This document shows positions 9,439 through 18,022 of a DNA stretch of 64,000 nucleotides, one piece after another; position 1 is the first letter of the stretch, and each line of letters begins with the position of its first letter. Location: the NCBI GenBank assembly GCA_039029735.1, contig JBCCFL010000022.1, positions 1 through 64,000 of the forward strand, written 5' to 3'. Source of the DNA: CADEDH01 sp039029735. Lineage in GTDB: Bacteria > Actinomycetota > Acidimicrobiia > Acidimicrobiales > SZUA-35. Under the pieces are notes generated by a model. It saw nothing but the letters and a program-made list of their open reading frames with translations. It was not told where the DNA came from and did no database searches. The translations under genes were made by a program, and so were the position numbers.

Positions 9439-9461
9439 GGCCTGATTCTAGAACGGGCCCC

Positions 9462-10529
9462 TCAGCACGAACCTCCGGACGATCGACGGGGCACCGACGG
9501 ATCGACCACCTCGATGTGGACATGGGGCCACGAGGGCTCAGCCGTGAGCCGGTCGATCTGGGAGACGAATGGGAAGGTGGTGGCGTTGGCCGCAATCCGC
9601 TGACCGGTTTCCACTCGCTGACCGACGCTCACGGCAACACCTTGCACGTGCAGCACCTTCACCTCCAGATCGGGGCGCCCGTCCGGGCTGATCACGACGA
9701 ACCCGTCGGTGTAGCGGCAGTAGAGGTTGTAGCTCCCGGCCCGGATGACAGTGCCGGAGATCGGGGCCGTGATCGGCGTCGACGGCTCGGTGGCGATGTC
9801 GATCGCGCCCTGCGGATGAGTGCCTCGTCCTCGCGATGCCATCGTGGAGATGCGTACCGGGCTGGGATCGAGGGCGGTCATCGCCAGTGCGCCCGGATGG
9901 CTCGACTGGTGGAAGCCTGCGCGTTCGATGAACGTGGCCGGGGTGGACAACGTGAGCCCGGCGACGGTGACCAGTGGGGTGGCCTCCACCGAGTGCGTGC
10001 TGCGACCCAGGTGAGCACCGTCGCCTCGAACGCAACTGCGGCGGGCCACGCCGTCGGACGGGTACGGGCGGAGGGCCTTGAACTCGGGTGACAGCGCCAT
10101 GTGCAGCGCCACGCCGCCGCGATCGAGGCGACCTCGCCGGAGCTGGGCGCTCCAGTACGCGACGCCGTCGTCCTCACCGGCACGGTGCAGCATGTTGCGG
10201 TAGATCTGCTGTACGAAGCCGCGATCGCCCAGCTCGCCGTAGCGGTTGGTGAACTCGGCGGAGTCGGCGAACGCCTGGGCGATCCGGCCGAGGCCGACGC
10301 AGCGGTCGTGGGTCTCCACCCAATACCCGGCGCCGGCCGCGTCGGGCCCGCGATCGAGAAACGCCCAGTAGAGCCGGAACACATCGGCATGGTCGGCGGT
10401 GAGCTCGTCGTGATTGGCGAGCACCACGAAGGCCTCGTCGTCGGTCGACGCGGAGGCAGGGCTGGAAGCGAGCGGGCCCACCGCAACCGAACCGGCCACG
10501 GCGAGCAACACGAACAACAGAGATCTCAC
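9462..10529 (-). CDS. Secreted DUF4214-M23 metallopeptidase-like protein
   Basis: A 355-residue exported protein. A Sec signal peptide (VRSLLFVLLAVAGSVAVG, cleaved near SASA) is followed by a DUF4214 domain at about residues 45-150 (FVQQIYRNMLHRAGEDDG). DUF4214 is common in secreted and S-layer-associated actinobacterial proteins. The C-terminal third is a LytM/M23 domain with HPQGAIDIA as first metal site and WPHVHIEV with the HxH motif. The GTVI...VKVLH core strands are also present. M23 enzymes cut peptidoglycan cross-bridges. The first-site spacing (HxxxAxD instead of HxGxD) is atypical, so catalytic activity is not certain. The start is a GTG with AGGGGCAG upstream. Confidence 0.82.
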   Translation of the reverse strand: MRSLLFVLLAVAGSVAVGPLASSPASASTDDEAFVVLANHDELTADHADVFRLYWAFLDRGPDAAGAGYWVETHDRCVGLGRIAQAFADSAEFTNRYGELGDRGFVQQIYRNMLHRAGEDDGVAYWSAQLRRGRLDRGGVALHMALSPEFKALRPYPSDGVARRSCVRGDGAHLGRSTHSVEATPLVTVAGLTLSTPATFIERAGFHQSSHPGALAMTALDPSPVRISTMASRGRGTHPQGAIDIATEPSTPITAPISGTVIRAGSYNLYCRYTDGFVVISPDGRPDLEVKVLHVQGVAVSVGQRVETGQRIAANATTFPFVSQIDRLTAEPSWPHVHIEVVDPSVPRRSSGGSC

Positions 10530-10559
10530 CCTGCCCCTGTCGGAGGCAGGCCGAAAGAC

Positions 10560-12842
10560 CTAACCGGTTGTGGCGACCGACATCGTGCGCCACACCCGCT
10601 CAGGCGTGGTGGGGATGTCGATGTGGGTCACGCCCATGTGGGCCAACGCATCGATCACCGCGTTCTGGACCGCGGGGGTGGCTCCGATCGTTCCCGACTC
10701 TCCGATGCCCTTGGCCCCGAGTGGGTTGCGGGGCGTTGGCGTCTCCTGCGGGATGCGCTCGAAGCTCGGCAGTTCGGCCGCTGACACCAGTGCGTAGTCC
10801 ATGAAGTTGGCGGTGACCGGGTTGCCCTCCGTGTCATAGGCGAACTCCTCGACGAGAGCCTGAGCGATGCCAGACGCCACGCCACCGTGGACCTGACCCT
10901 CGACGAGCAACGGGTTCACCATCGTGCCGGCATCGTCGCAGGCGATGTGGCGCAGCACGGTCACGTCGCCGGTCATGCGGTCGACCTCCACCACCGACAG
11001 ATGCACCCCGAACGGGAAGGTGGCCCCTGGCGGCACGAAGTCGGCCTCGGCCTTCAGCGGTGCGCCCGACTCGGCCTCCACGTGGGCGGCGACGTCCGCC
11101 CAGCTCTTGGCGATGGCTGGGCTACCGATCACCGAGAAGGCGCCGGTGTCGGTGTCGAGCACGATGTCGTCCGGATTGGCTTCGAGCAGCGCTGCCGCCG
11201 CGTCCTTGGCCACGGCCACCACGGCATCTCCGGCCTCCTTCACGGCACTTCCACCGACCTGGAGCGACTTGGAGCCGCCGGTTCCGCCACCGCGGGGCAC
11301 CTCGTCGGTGTCGCCGTGGCGGACTTCGATCTTCTCGAACGGGATGCCGGTGACCGCGCTGGCAACCTGGGCGAAGGCCGTGTGGTGCCCCTGGCCGTGA
11401 GCCGAGGAACCGGTGAGCACCAGCGCGGAGCCGTCGGACCTCACCTCCATCGACCCGAACTCCTCGTTGGCCATCGGATTGGCGATCTCGACATAGGCCG
11501 ACCAGCCGAGCCCGAGCAGACCTGCGGTGGCGTCGGCTCGGCGTTGGGCCTGTTCCGCTCGTAGGGCCGGGTAGTCGACGGCGGCCATCACGGCGTCCAC
11601 CGCCTGGGCGTACTCGCCGGTGTCCATCTGGGCCCCTGTTGGCGACGTGAACGGGAACGACTCGGGAGCGACGAAGTTCCTGCGCCGCACCTCGATCGGG
11701 TCCATCCCGATCTCGACGGCGAACGCATCGATCATGCGCTCGATCGCCGCGGCTGCCTCGGGGCGGCCGGCCCCGCGGTAGGCGCCCATCGGCACCGTGT
11801 TGGTCATGACCGACTTGGCCGAGTAGTCGACCGTCGGGATGTCGTACACGCCCGTGGCCATCGTGCGAGAGATGAACGGCAGCACCGATCCGATGTTGGG
11901 GTAGGCGCCACCGTCCTGGGTCTGGTGCACCTTGTAGGCGGTGACGTTGCCGTCCCGGCTGCCGCCGATGGTGGCCTCGAACTCGCAGCCTCGACCGTGG
12001 ACGAGGCCGAGCATGCTCTCCGAGCGCGTTTCGATCCAGCGCACCGGCCGGTCGAGCTCACGGGCGGCGAGCGCCACCACGATGTCCTCCGGGTAGCCAC
12101 CGTTCTTGGCGCCGAACCCGCCACCGACGTCGGGGCAGATCACGCGAACCTGAGCAGGATCGACCCCGACCGCGCCGGCCAGCGTGTCGCGGGTGCCGTG
12201 GGCGTTCTGCGTGGTCGACCACTGGGTGAGGCGCACCGAAGCGTCGGGGCCGGGGCCCCACACAGCCGCCGTGGCTCGGGGTTCGAGCGGGCAGGGAGCG
12301 AGTCGTTGGTTGCGGAAGGTGAGGCTGACCGTCACCTCGCAGCCGTCGAAGAAGTCGTCGCCGGCTCCGGAGGGCACTGCGAAGGCGATGTTCGAGCCAG
12401 CCTCGGGGAACAGCAGGTTCTCGCCCCCCGCTGCCTCGGTGGCATCCACCACTGCGGGCAGAGGCTCGTAGTCGGCGATCACCATCTCGGCGGCGTCGAC
12501 TCCTTCGGTGAGGCTCTCGGCGATGACGACTGCGATCGGCTCGCCCACGTAGCGCACCCGGCCCGTGGCGAGCCAGGTGCGCAACATGTCCTGGTTCAGC
12601 ATCCCCATGGCCGGCGGCTTCGCCTCCAGCCCCAGATCGGCCGCGGTGTAGACGGCGACCACACCGGGCATGGTCGCCGCCTCCGACGTGTCGATGGCAC
12701 CGAGTTCTGCGTGGGCCATCACCGACCGCACGAACACGGCGTGGAGGGCGTCAGCCGGAGCGAGATCGTCGACGTACATGCCGCCGACGGTCAGCAGGTC
12801 CGGATCTTCCACACGGATGACACTGGTGCCGAGGATGCTCAT
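10560..12842 (-). CDS. Xanthine dehydrogenase-family molybdenum hydroxylase large subunit (form II CoxL-like)
   Basis: A 760-residue molybdopterin-binding subunit. The active-site loop reads AYRGAGR near residue 352. This is the form II type, unlike the AYxCSFR of true CO dehydrogenase, so a CO substrate is unlikely; purines, aldehydes or N-heterocycles are more typical. The catalytic Glu lies in GAKGIGESG near residue 714. GGGFGAKNGGYPED is the Moco-binding glycine loop. These enzymes need an FAD subunit (CoxM-like) and a 2Fe-2S subunit (CoxS-like), and neither is adjacent or elsewhere in the window. The start ATG has GGGGAAGGA upstream. The flanking genes encode unrelated exported hydrolases. 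Confidence 0.88.
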   Translation of the reverse strand: MSILGTSVIRVEDPDLLTVGGMYVDDLAPADALHAVFVRSVMAHAELGAIDTSEAATMPGVVAVYTAADLGLEAKPPAMGMLNQDMLRTWLATGRVRYVGEPIAVVIAESLTEGVDAAEMVIADYEPLPAVVDATEAAGGENLLFPEAGSNIAFAVPSGAGDDFFDGCEVTVSLTFRNQRLAPCPLEPRATAAVWGPGPDASVRLTQWSTTQNAHGTRDTLAGAVGVDPAQVRVICPDVGGGFGAKNGGYPEDIVVALAARELDRPVRWIETRSESMLGLVHGRGCEFEATIGGSRDGNVTAYKVHQTQDGGAYPNIGSVLPFISRTMATGVYDIPTVDYSAKSVMTNTVPMGAYRGAGRPEAAAAIERMIDAFAVEIGMDPIEVRRRNFVAPESFPFTSPTGAQMDTGEYAQAVDAVMAAVDYPALRAEQAQRRADATAGLLGLGWSAYVEIANPMANEEFGSMEVRSDGSALVLTGSSAHGQGHHTAFAQVASAVTGIPFEKIEVRHGDTDEVPRGGGTGGSKSLQVGGSAVKEAGDAVVAVAKDAAAALLEANPDDIVLDTDTGAFSVIGSPAIAKSWADVAAHVEAESGAPLKAEADFVPPGATFPFGVHLSVVEVDRMTGDVTVLRHIACDDAGTMVNPLLVEGQVHGGVASGIAQALVEEFAYDTEGNPVTANFMDYALVSAAELPSFERIPQETPTPRNPLGAKGIGESGTIGATPAVQNAVIDALAHMGVTHIDIPTTPERVWRTMSVATTG

Positions 12843-12899
12843 TGGGTTCCTTCCCCTGGTGGTCCCGCGCGGGAGGCTATCGCCCCTCCGGCCGGTCCG

Positions 12900-15800
12900 T
12901 CAGACCAGCGCCGTGGCCGGGCAGGGGTCGGTGCTGCACGGGCTCAGGGAGGTCACCCCATCGAGCCCGGTGAGAGGACGGCCGCGGAGGCCACGGGGGA
13001 TGTCAACGGCATCGCCTGTGGCCTCGGCCCGGCTACGCCGCGGACCCTCCACGACGGTGGTCGACGAAGTCGGCGCCGTCGTGGTCGGTGCCACCGTGCC
13101 ACCGGTTGCCGGTGCCGTGGTGGTGGTCGATCCGCCGGAACCGCCTGAGCCCGATCCGCCCGAACCGGCCCCGGTCTCCACCGAGGTGAAGGCGAAGGCG
13201 GCTGGGATGGTGAGGTTCGTGCCGCCACCCGAGGTGCGGAGCTCCATGTCGATCACGCCCGCGTCAGCCACGAGTGGGGTCTGCACGAGCATCCACGTCG
13301 GGGTGTACACGAGCACTTGGCCGACGGCGTCGCCGAACCACACGTTGGGTTCGTTCGGGAACGTACCAGCGATGCTCACCACGGAGTACCAGTTGACCGG
13401 GCCGGTCCGGGGTGACACCGACGTGACGGACCAGTCGCCGTTCTCGGCGTTGATCGGCTCGAGGCCCTCGGGCACCGGGCCGACGCTGGTGGTCGGCGCA
13501 ACCGGGTTGGGCGTGGTCGGCGCAGGGCTCGTGGAGCCACCGCCGCCCGTGCCGCCGCCCGAGGCTGGCGCGGTGGTGGGGCTGGTGCCGCCTCCGGTGG
13601 AGCCACCACCAGTGGACCCGCCTCCAGTGGACCCGCCACCCGTGGAGCCACCGCCGGTGGAGCCGCCACCGGTAGAGCCGCCGCCGGTGCCGCCGCCAGA
13701 GGCAGGTGCCGTGGTGGGGCTGGTACCGCCTCCCGCTGAGCCGCCGCCTGTCGAGCCGCCACCGGTGGAGCCGCCGCCGGTGCCGCCGCCAGAGGCAGGT
13801 GCCGTGGTGGGGCTGGTGCCGCCGCCGGCAGAGCCTCCGCCGCCGGTGGCCCCGCCTCCGCCTGAACCGGAACCGCCTGAGCCACCAGAGCTGCCGCCAC
13901 TGGGGGGCGCAGTCGTGGTCGTGACAGGCGAGACCTCGGCCCCAGTGGCCGTGAGCGTGAACCGGCTGGCGAACGCCGAGCCGAAGCGGACCGACGAGTC
14001 GCTCTGCGCGACGGCTTCCACCACGAGGGCATAGTCGCCGGCCGGGAGCGCCGTGGTGATCGACGCGCTGGTCACCTGCTCGTCGCCGAGCGACACTGCG
14101 CCGCGGTCGTCGGTGGCAGTGGCCACCCCATCGACGGCCACGGCATGGTCGACGATGCCAAGGATCTGGCCGTTCTCGAGCGCCACGATCGACGCCTCCC
14201 AGCGATACGGCTCGTCAGGCGCCTCGTCGGGGCCGTGAAGGTCGATCTGAGCCGCGACCGCGTCCGGCGTCGAGGCGGCGAGCCCGCTGATGTCGACCCC
14301 TGAGGCCGGAGCAGGCGGAACGGTCGGCTCGGGCGCCGCCACGTTGCCGACGGCGGCCTCGGCGTTCAACCGGTAGGGGCCAGCGGCCATGCCGCTGAGG
14401 GCGTCCACTGTGTCGGAGGTCGACGACAGCCGGGCGATCACCTCGTCGGGGGTCAGCGTCGGCTCGGCGCCGAGCACCAGAGCCGCAGCAGCGGAGGTCA
14501 TCGGTGCGGCTTGCGAGGTGCCGCTCATGAACGAGTAACTACCACCCGGCATCGTCGACAGGATCAGCTCGCCGGGGGCGAGCAGATCCACCGTCTGACC
14601 GTAGTTCGAGAAGCTGGCCTTGACGTCGGAGGGCCCCGAGGCCCCGACCGTGAGGTTGGCTGAGGAGTCGACACTCGCGGGGTAGACGGTTGCCGAGTCG
14701 ATGTTCACGCCGCTGTTCCCCGCGGCTGAGACCACTAGCACACCGGCCGCTTCGGCGTAGATCACGGCGTCGATCATCGATTGGGCGGCCGAGGCCGGCG
14801 TACCCGGCGACGAGCCGAGCGACAGGTTGATCACATCGGCGCCGTTGTCGACTGCGTAGCGAACGGCTCGTGCCACCGAGGACGACGACATCGAGCCCGA
14901 TGCCGTGACTGCGAGATCCATGATCCGCACCTCGGGCGCAAGCCCGGTCACACCCAGGCCGTTGCCCCCGATGGCGGCGATGATGCCGGCCACGTGGGTG
15001 CCGTGTGCGTGGTGGCCTGAGGCGTAGGGCACGTTGTCCTCGGCGTTGAAGTCCCAGCCGTAGCAGTCGTCGACGAAGCCGTTGGCGTCGTCGTCCACAC
15101 CGTTGGTGCAGTTCTCGTCGTCGTTCACCCAGGACTGACCGGCAAGATCCGGGTGGCTGAAGTCCACTCCGGAGTCGACGACGGCCACGACCACCCCGGC
15201 GCCCCGCGCCATCGTGAGGGCCTCGACGCCGTCAACATCGGCATCGAGCGTTTGGCTCACCGAGCCGATTGACAACCCGTTCAGGTTGTCGCCGTTGTTC
15301 TCGAGGCCCCACTGGTAGCCCTGGTAGGGATCGTTGGCGAAGCCGAGCGGTGGATCCTCGGTCACCGTCAAATCGGTGATCTCGGCGAACACCGCCGGGT
15401 CGCTCGTCTCCACGGCGTAGCTGCCGTCACCGATGTCGGCCACGCGGGCCACGGACTCGTGGCGGGCCAGCGCGTCGATCACTGGATGACCGAACGAGGG
15501 CGCGTCGAGGCCCGATGCCCCAGGCTCGTACGAGAGCGGCAGGGCGATGAACGTGCCGTTCTCGTCCCGGTAGCCGAGCTCTCCGCCGACGATCTCCAGG
15601 AACGAATCCTGGGGCACGTTGGCGAGCCGGTCCTCGTCGACGAGGTAGGGAGCGAGTGCCTCATCCACCTCGGAGTCGCGGGTGGTACCGGCGCTGCCCG
15701 CCGCGTCAGGGACGGGCGTTGTGTCGACGCCGGTGGCCGTCGGGCGAACGATGAACCGGTGGAGGCCGTCGTCGGGATAGGCGGGCTCGATGTCGTCGAT

Positions 15801-15929
15801 TGGCTCGACGGGAGGGGCGGGCGGGAGCGGTGCCGCAGGCGAGGCAAGCTCGGTCGACGTGGCGCAACCTGTGGCTCCCACGAAAAGAGCGAGCACGAAC
15901 AGGGGCACGAGACGCGCTGAGAATCGGAT
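12900..15929 (-). CDS. Lipoprotein subtilase (peptidase S8) with Gly/Ser/Thr repeat linker and IPT/TIG-like domain
   Basis: About 1009 residues. The signal is RFSARLVPLFVLALFVGATGC with a lipobox ending at Cys. A prodomain is followed by the S8 catalytic domain: Asp near 250 in VVDSGVDFSHPD, His near 309 in HGTHVAGI, Asn in SAAGNSG, and Ser near 470 in MSGTSQAAPM. A beta domain follows, then a long GGGSTGGGS repeat linker, then an IPT/TIG-like immunoglobulin fold (SVSPRTGPVNWYSVVSIAG) and a Thr-rich tail. The start is set at an ATC codon (15927-15929). AAGGAGGG lies six bases upstream, the leader arginines lie between it and the GTG at 15908, and an in-frame stop at 15966 leaves no ATG. If AUC is not used, the start is GTG 15908. 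Confidence 0.88.
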   Translation of the reverse strand: MRFSARLVPLFVLALFVGATGCATSTELASPAAPLPPAPPVEPIDDIEPAYPDDGLHRFIVRPTATGVDTTPVPDAAGSAGTTRDSEVDEALAPYLVDEDRLANVPQDSFLEIVGGELGYRDENGTFIALPLSYEPGASGLDAPSFGHPVIDALARHESVARVADIGDGSYAVETSDPAVFAEITDLTVTEDPPLGFANDPYQGYQWGLENNGDNLNGLSIGSVSQTLDADVDGVEALTMARGAGVVVAVVDSGVDFSHPDLAGQSWVNDDENCTNGVDDDANGFVDDCYGWDFNAEDNVPYASGHHAHGTHVAGIIAAIGGNGLGVTGLAPEVRIMDLAVTASGSMSSSSVARAVRYAVDNGADVINLSLGSSPGTPASAAQSMIDAVIYAEAAGVLVVSAAGNSGVNIDSATVYPASVDSSANLTVGASGPSDVKASFSNYGQTVDLLAPGELILSTMPGGSYSFMSGTSQAAPMTSAAAALVLGAEPTLTPDEVIARLSSTSDTVDALSGMAAGPYRLNAEAAVGNVAAPEPTVPPAPASGVDISGLAASTPDAVAAQIDLHGPDEAPDEPYRWEASIVALENGQILGIVDHAVAVDGVATATDDRGAVSLGDEQVTSASITTALPAGDYALVVEAVAQSDSSVRFGSAFASRFTLTATGAEVSPVTTTTAPPSGGSSGGSGGSGSGGGGATGGGGSAGGGTSPTTAPASGGGTGGGSTGGGSTGGGSAGGGTSPTTAPASGGGTGGGSTGGGSTGGGSTGGGSTGGGSTGGGSTGGGTSPTTAPASGGGTGGGGSTSPAPTTPNPVAPTTSVGPVPEGLEPINAENGDWSVTSVSPRTGPVNWYSVVSIAGTFPNEPNVWFGDAVGQVLVYTPTWMLVQTPLVADAGVIDMELRTSGGGTNLTIPAAFAFTSVETGAGSGGSGSGGSGGSTTTTAPATGGTVAPTTTAPTSSTTVVEGPRRSRAEATGDAVDIPRGLRGRPLTGLDGVTSLSPCSTDPCPATALV
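13544..13890 (-). repeat. Gly/Ser/Thr-coding imperfect tandem repeats in subtilase gene
   Basis: The stretch encodes repeated GGGS-TGGGS units interrupted three times by the same SPTTAPASGGGTGG-like segment. The nucleotide copies are near-identical (GTGGTGGGGCTGGT and its neighbours recur at about 13570, 13710 and 13808). In protein terms it is a flexible linker between the protease and the IPT/TIG domain. In DNA terms it is a likely site of slippage and length variation between strains. Confidence 0.75.
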
Positions 15930-15935
15930 GGCAGT

Positions 15936-15944
15936 CCCTCCTTG
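15936..15944 (-). promoter_or_regulatory. Shine-Dalgarno that places the subtilase start at an AUC codon
   Basis: Read on the minus strand this is CAAGGAGGG, a nearly perfect anti-16S match, six bases before ATC (15929-15927). It is 27 bases before the next normal start codon, GTG at 15908, which is too far for initiation. Confidence 0.6.
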
Positions 15945-16052
15945 CCGATGGCTGATATGGCTCAGTCATCGGAGTTCGGAGGTCTCGCGCTTGAGTCGAA
16001 CATCCCACGATCACCACCCGACATCCGGGCCGGACGGCCTGGAGGGGAGCGG

Positions 16053-17318
16053 TCAGAGGGCGTCTTCGGGGTAGGCCACCTCGTAGAACACGTACATCCG
16101 GTGCAGGGTCTGCAGCACGGCGAGCCAGGTGGCGGTCTCGACGATCTGCTCGGCACTGAGCTCCGCCGTGACGGCTTCCACGGTGAACTCGTTGATGCTG
16201 GTGGGGCTGGTGGAGGCCGCCCTGGCCAGCAGGAGCAGCGCCGTCTCAGCCCGGCTCAGGCCAACCGGCAGCTCCGTTTCCTCGGGTGGAGCCTCGGCGT
16301 ACGCCGCTGCTTCCACCAGGGTGCGGGCAGGCAGATCGGGGGCGAGGATGCCGGCGAGCTGCACCATCTCCGAGCCGAGCAGGGCGTTCCCAACCGTACG
16401 GGCGTAGACCAGGCCGATCAGACACTTGGCACCGAGCCCGATGGTGGTCATGTCCGGGTCGAGGTTGTCGCGCAGCAAGGTGGCCAGGGCTTTGACGGGC
16501 CGCTGATGGCCGAGGCTGGCAAGCACTGGGAACGAATAGCCGATCTCTTCGTCGAGCAGCATGAGGGCGTCGGCGGCTCGGGTCGGCACACCCTTCGTCC
16601 ATGAACTTTCGAGCCGTATCGCACCTGGTGCCCTGGTGAGGGTCTTCAGGTAGAACCCCAGATCGTCGGTCGGAACCTCATGTGTGGGCACGATCTCCGA
16701 ATCGTCGAGATCCCAGCCATGCTGACCCGGGGACCAGCCAGTTTCGGAGATCACGTCGGTGACGTCGGCGACCGTCTCGGGCTCCAGTGGGATGCCCATC
16801 GTGTCGTTGAATTTGTTCAGAAAGCCCATCATCGAAACGACGAGCATCAGCCACTCGATGTCGCCCTCGGACAGGTGCTCACGAAGTGACTCGAGATGGC
16901 TCGGTTTCAGTTCGGCGGGAACGGTGGCGATCGCCTCGGCCATTGCCGCCACGTGCGCTTCGACCTCGGTGTAGTCGCCTCGTAGCGCCCGTTCCGACAG
17001 GCCACGGCGAAGGGCGAAGGTGCACGAGTGCGCAGAGCAGTACATGCATCCGGCCGCTCGGCTGGCGGTGTACATCGCCAAGCCGACCAGTTCCTTTGGT
17101 GCGCCCAGCCCGAACAACACCGGCGGGAGGTTGGCCATGTTCGGGATCAGCAGGCTGTAGGTACGGAGCCCAACCGGCCAGATCTCGAAGTACTCATAGC
17201 CGTTGGGAACGACGCCGAGCAGGTCGTGTACGAGCCGGAGAATCGCTCCGTAGCGCTCGTGCATCTCTTCGGAATCAGCCGTTGCTCCCTCCAGAGCCTC
17301 GGCCAATGTCGCCGCCAT
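16053..17318 (-). CDS. AhpD/carboxymuconolactone decarboxylase-like alkylhydroperoxidase family protein
   Basis: A 421-residue, mostly helical protein. The segment AAGCMYCSAHSCTFALRRG carries the CxxC-xxH motif of AhpD-type peroxidases/disulfide reductases, sited at the start of the CMD helix. At more than twice the length of AhpD it probably holds a degenerate second CMD-like repeat; a second motif with cysteines is not visible. Family members reduce peroxides or act as thiol partners. The start ATG at 17318 is favoured by GAGGAG eight bases upstream over an earlier ATG at 17390. It reads in the same direction as the subtilase gene, with 123 bp between them. Confidence 0.8.
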   Translation of the reverse strand: MAATLAEALEGATADSEEMHERYGAILRLVHDLLGVVPNGYEYFEIWPVGLRTYSLLIPNMANLPPVLFGLGAPKELVGLAMYTASRAAGCMYCSAHSCTFALRRGLSERALRGDYTEVEAHVAAMAEAIATVPAELKPSHLESLREHLSEGDIEWLMLVVSMMGFLNKFNDTMGIPLEPETVADVTDVISETGWSPGQHGWDLDDSEIVPTHEVPTDDLGFYLKTLTRAPGAIRLESSWTKGVPTRAADALMLLDEEIGYSFPVLASLGHQRPVKALATLLRDNLDPDMTTIGLGAKCLIGLVYARTVGNALLGSEMVQLAGILAPDLPARTLVEAAAYAEAPPEETELPVGLSRAETALLLLARAASTSPTSINEFTVEAVTAELSAEQIVETATWLAVLQTLHRMYVFYEVAYPEDAL

Positions 17319-17572
17319 GTCCCGCACTCCTCGCCGACCGTTTGCCGTCGTGACCCGATCGACCTTGGAGCACCGGGCTGACCAGGGCATGGAGCGGGAA
17401 ACACGGCACCGGTATCAGGAGAAACCGGCCTTGTACACGGTAGTCGTTTCGCGGGATCGGGGCGACCCGTGAACCCGGAATACGGGCCTCGCCCGCGCCG
17501 GTAGGTCGAGGTGGCCTCTGGCGAGCTGGGCTCGGGCGCCGGCTGGACCGCAACCGTCGTAAGCTGGGCTCG

Positions 17573-18022
17573 GTGTTGTTGTACGAGCGAGCAGTTGCCC
17601 TGGGCGCGACCCCGACATTTGCCGGTCTGCCGGACCACGTGTTGGCTCGCCTGGCCGAGCATGTCACCGAGGCCACCTACGCCGACGGCGACGTGATCAT
17701 CGCCGAGGGTCGAGACGAGTCGTGGATGTTCGTGCTGGTGGCTGGTCAGGCCGCCGTCGACGTTGGCGGCACGCGGGTTGCCACGCTCGGCGCTGGGTCG
17801 GCCATCGGAGAACTGGCCGTGCTCGATCCGGCCCCGCGCTCAGCCACCGTCACTGCCATGGAGTCGTGCCATCTGCTGCGGCTCGAACACCATGCGCTGC
17901 ACGAGATGATGATCGATCATCCGCTGCTGATGAGTGGCCTTCTCACGATGCTCGCCCGCCGTTTGCGCGACGCGAACCCGCATTCCGAAACGTCTGACAC
18001 CGCCGTCACCTCGCTCTGGTGA
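17573..18022 (+). CDS. Cyclic-nucleotide-binding domain protein (no HTH)
   Basis: A 149-residue protein made of a single cNMP-binding beta-roll. YADGDVIIAEGRDESWMFVL is the opening strands, and GSAIGELAVLDPAPRSATVTA is the phosphate-binding cassette, with Glu and Arg placed as in Crp/PKA domains. It has no C-terminal winged helix, so it should act as a ligand-sensing subunit, not a transcription factor. It starts at GTG 17573, and its stop overlaps the GTG start of the following transporter gene (GTGA), which implies translational coupling and probably a physical partnership. cAMP is the likely ligand by family, but this is not proven by sequence. Confidence 0.85.
   Translation: MLLYERAVALGATPTFAGLPDHVLARLAEHVTEATYADGDVIIAEGRDESWMFVLVAGQAAVDVGGTRVATLGAGSAIGELAVLDPAPRSATVTAMESCHLLRLEHHALHEMMIDHPLLMSGLLTMLARRLRDANPHSETSDTAVTSLW

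Noticed and set aside
13544..13890. Possible CRISPR-like array
   Set aside because: Units are short, codon-phased and encode a Gly/Ser linker inside an intact protein gene.
12670..14034. Plus-strand proline/valine-rich frame resembling an extensin
   Set aside because: It is the antisense reading of the Gly/Ser repeat linker of the subtilase.
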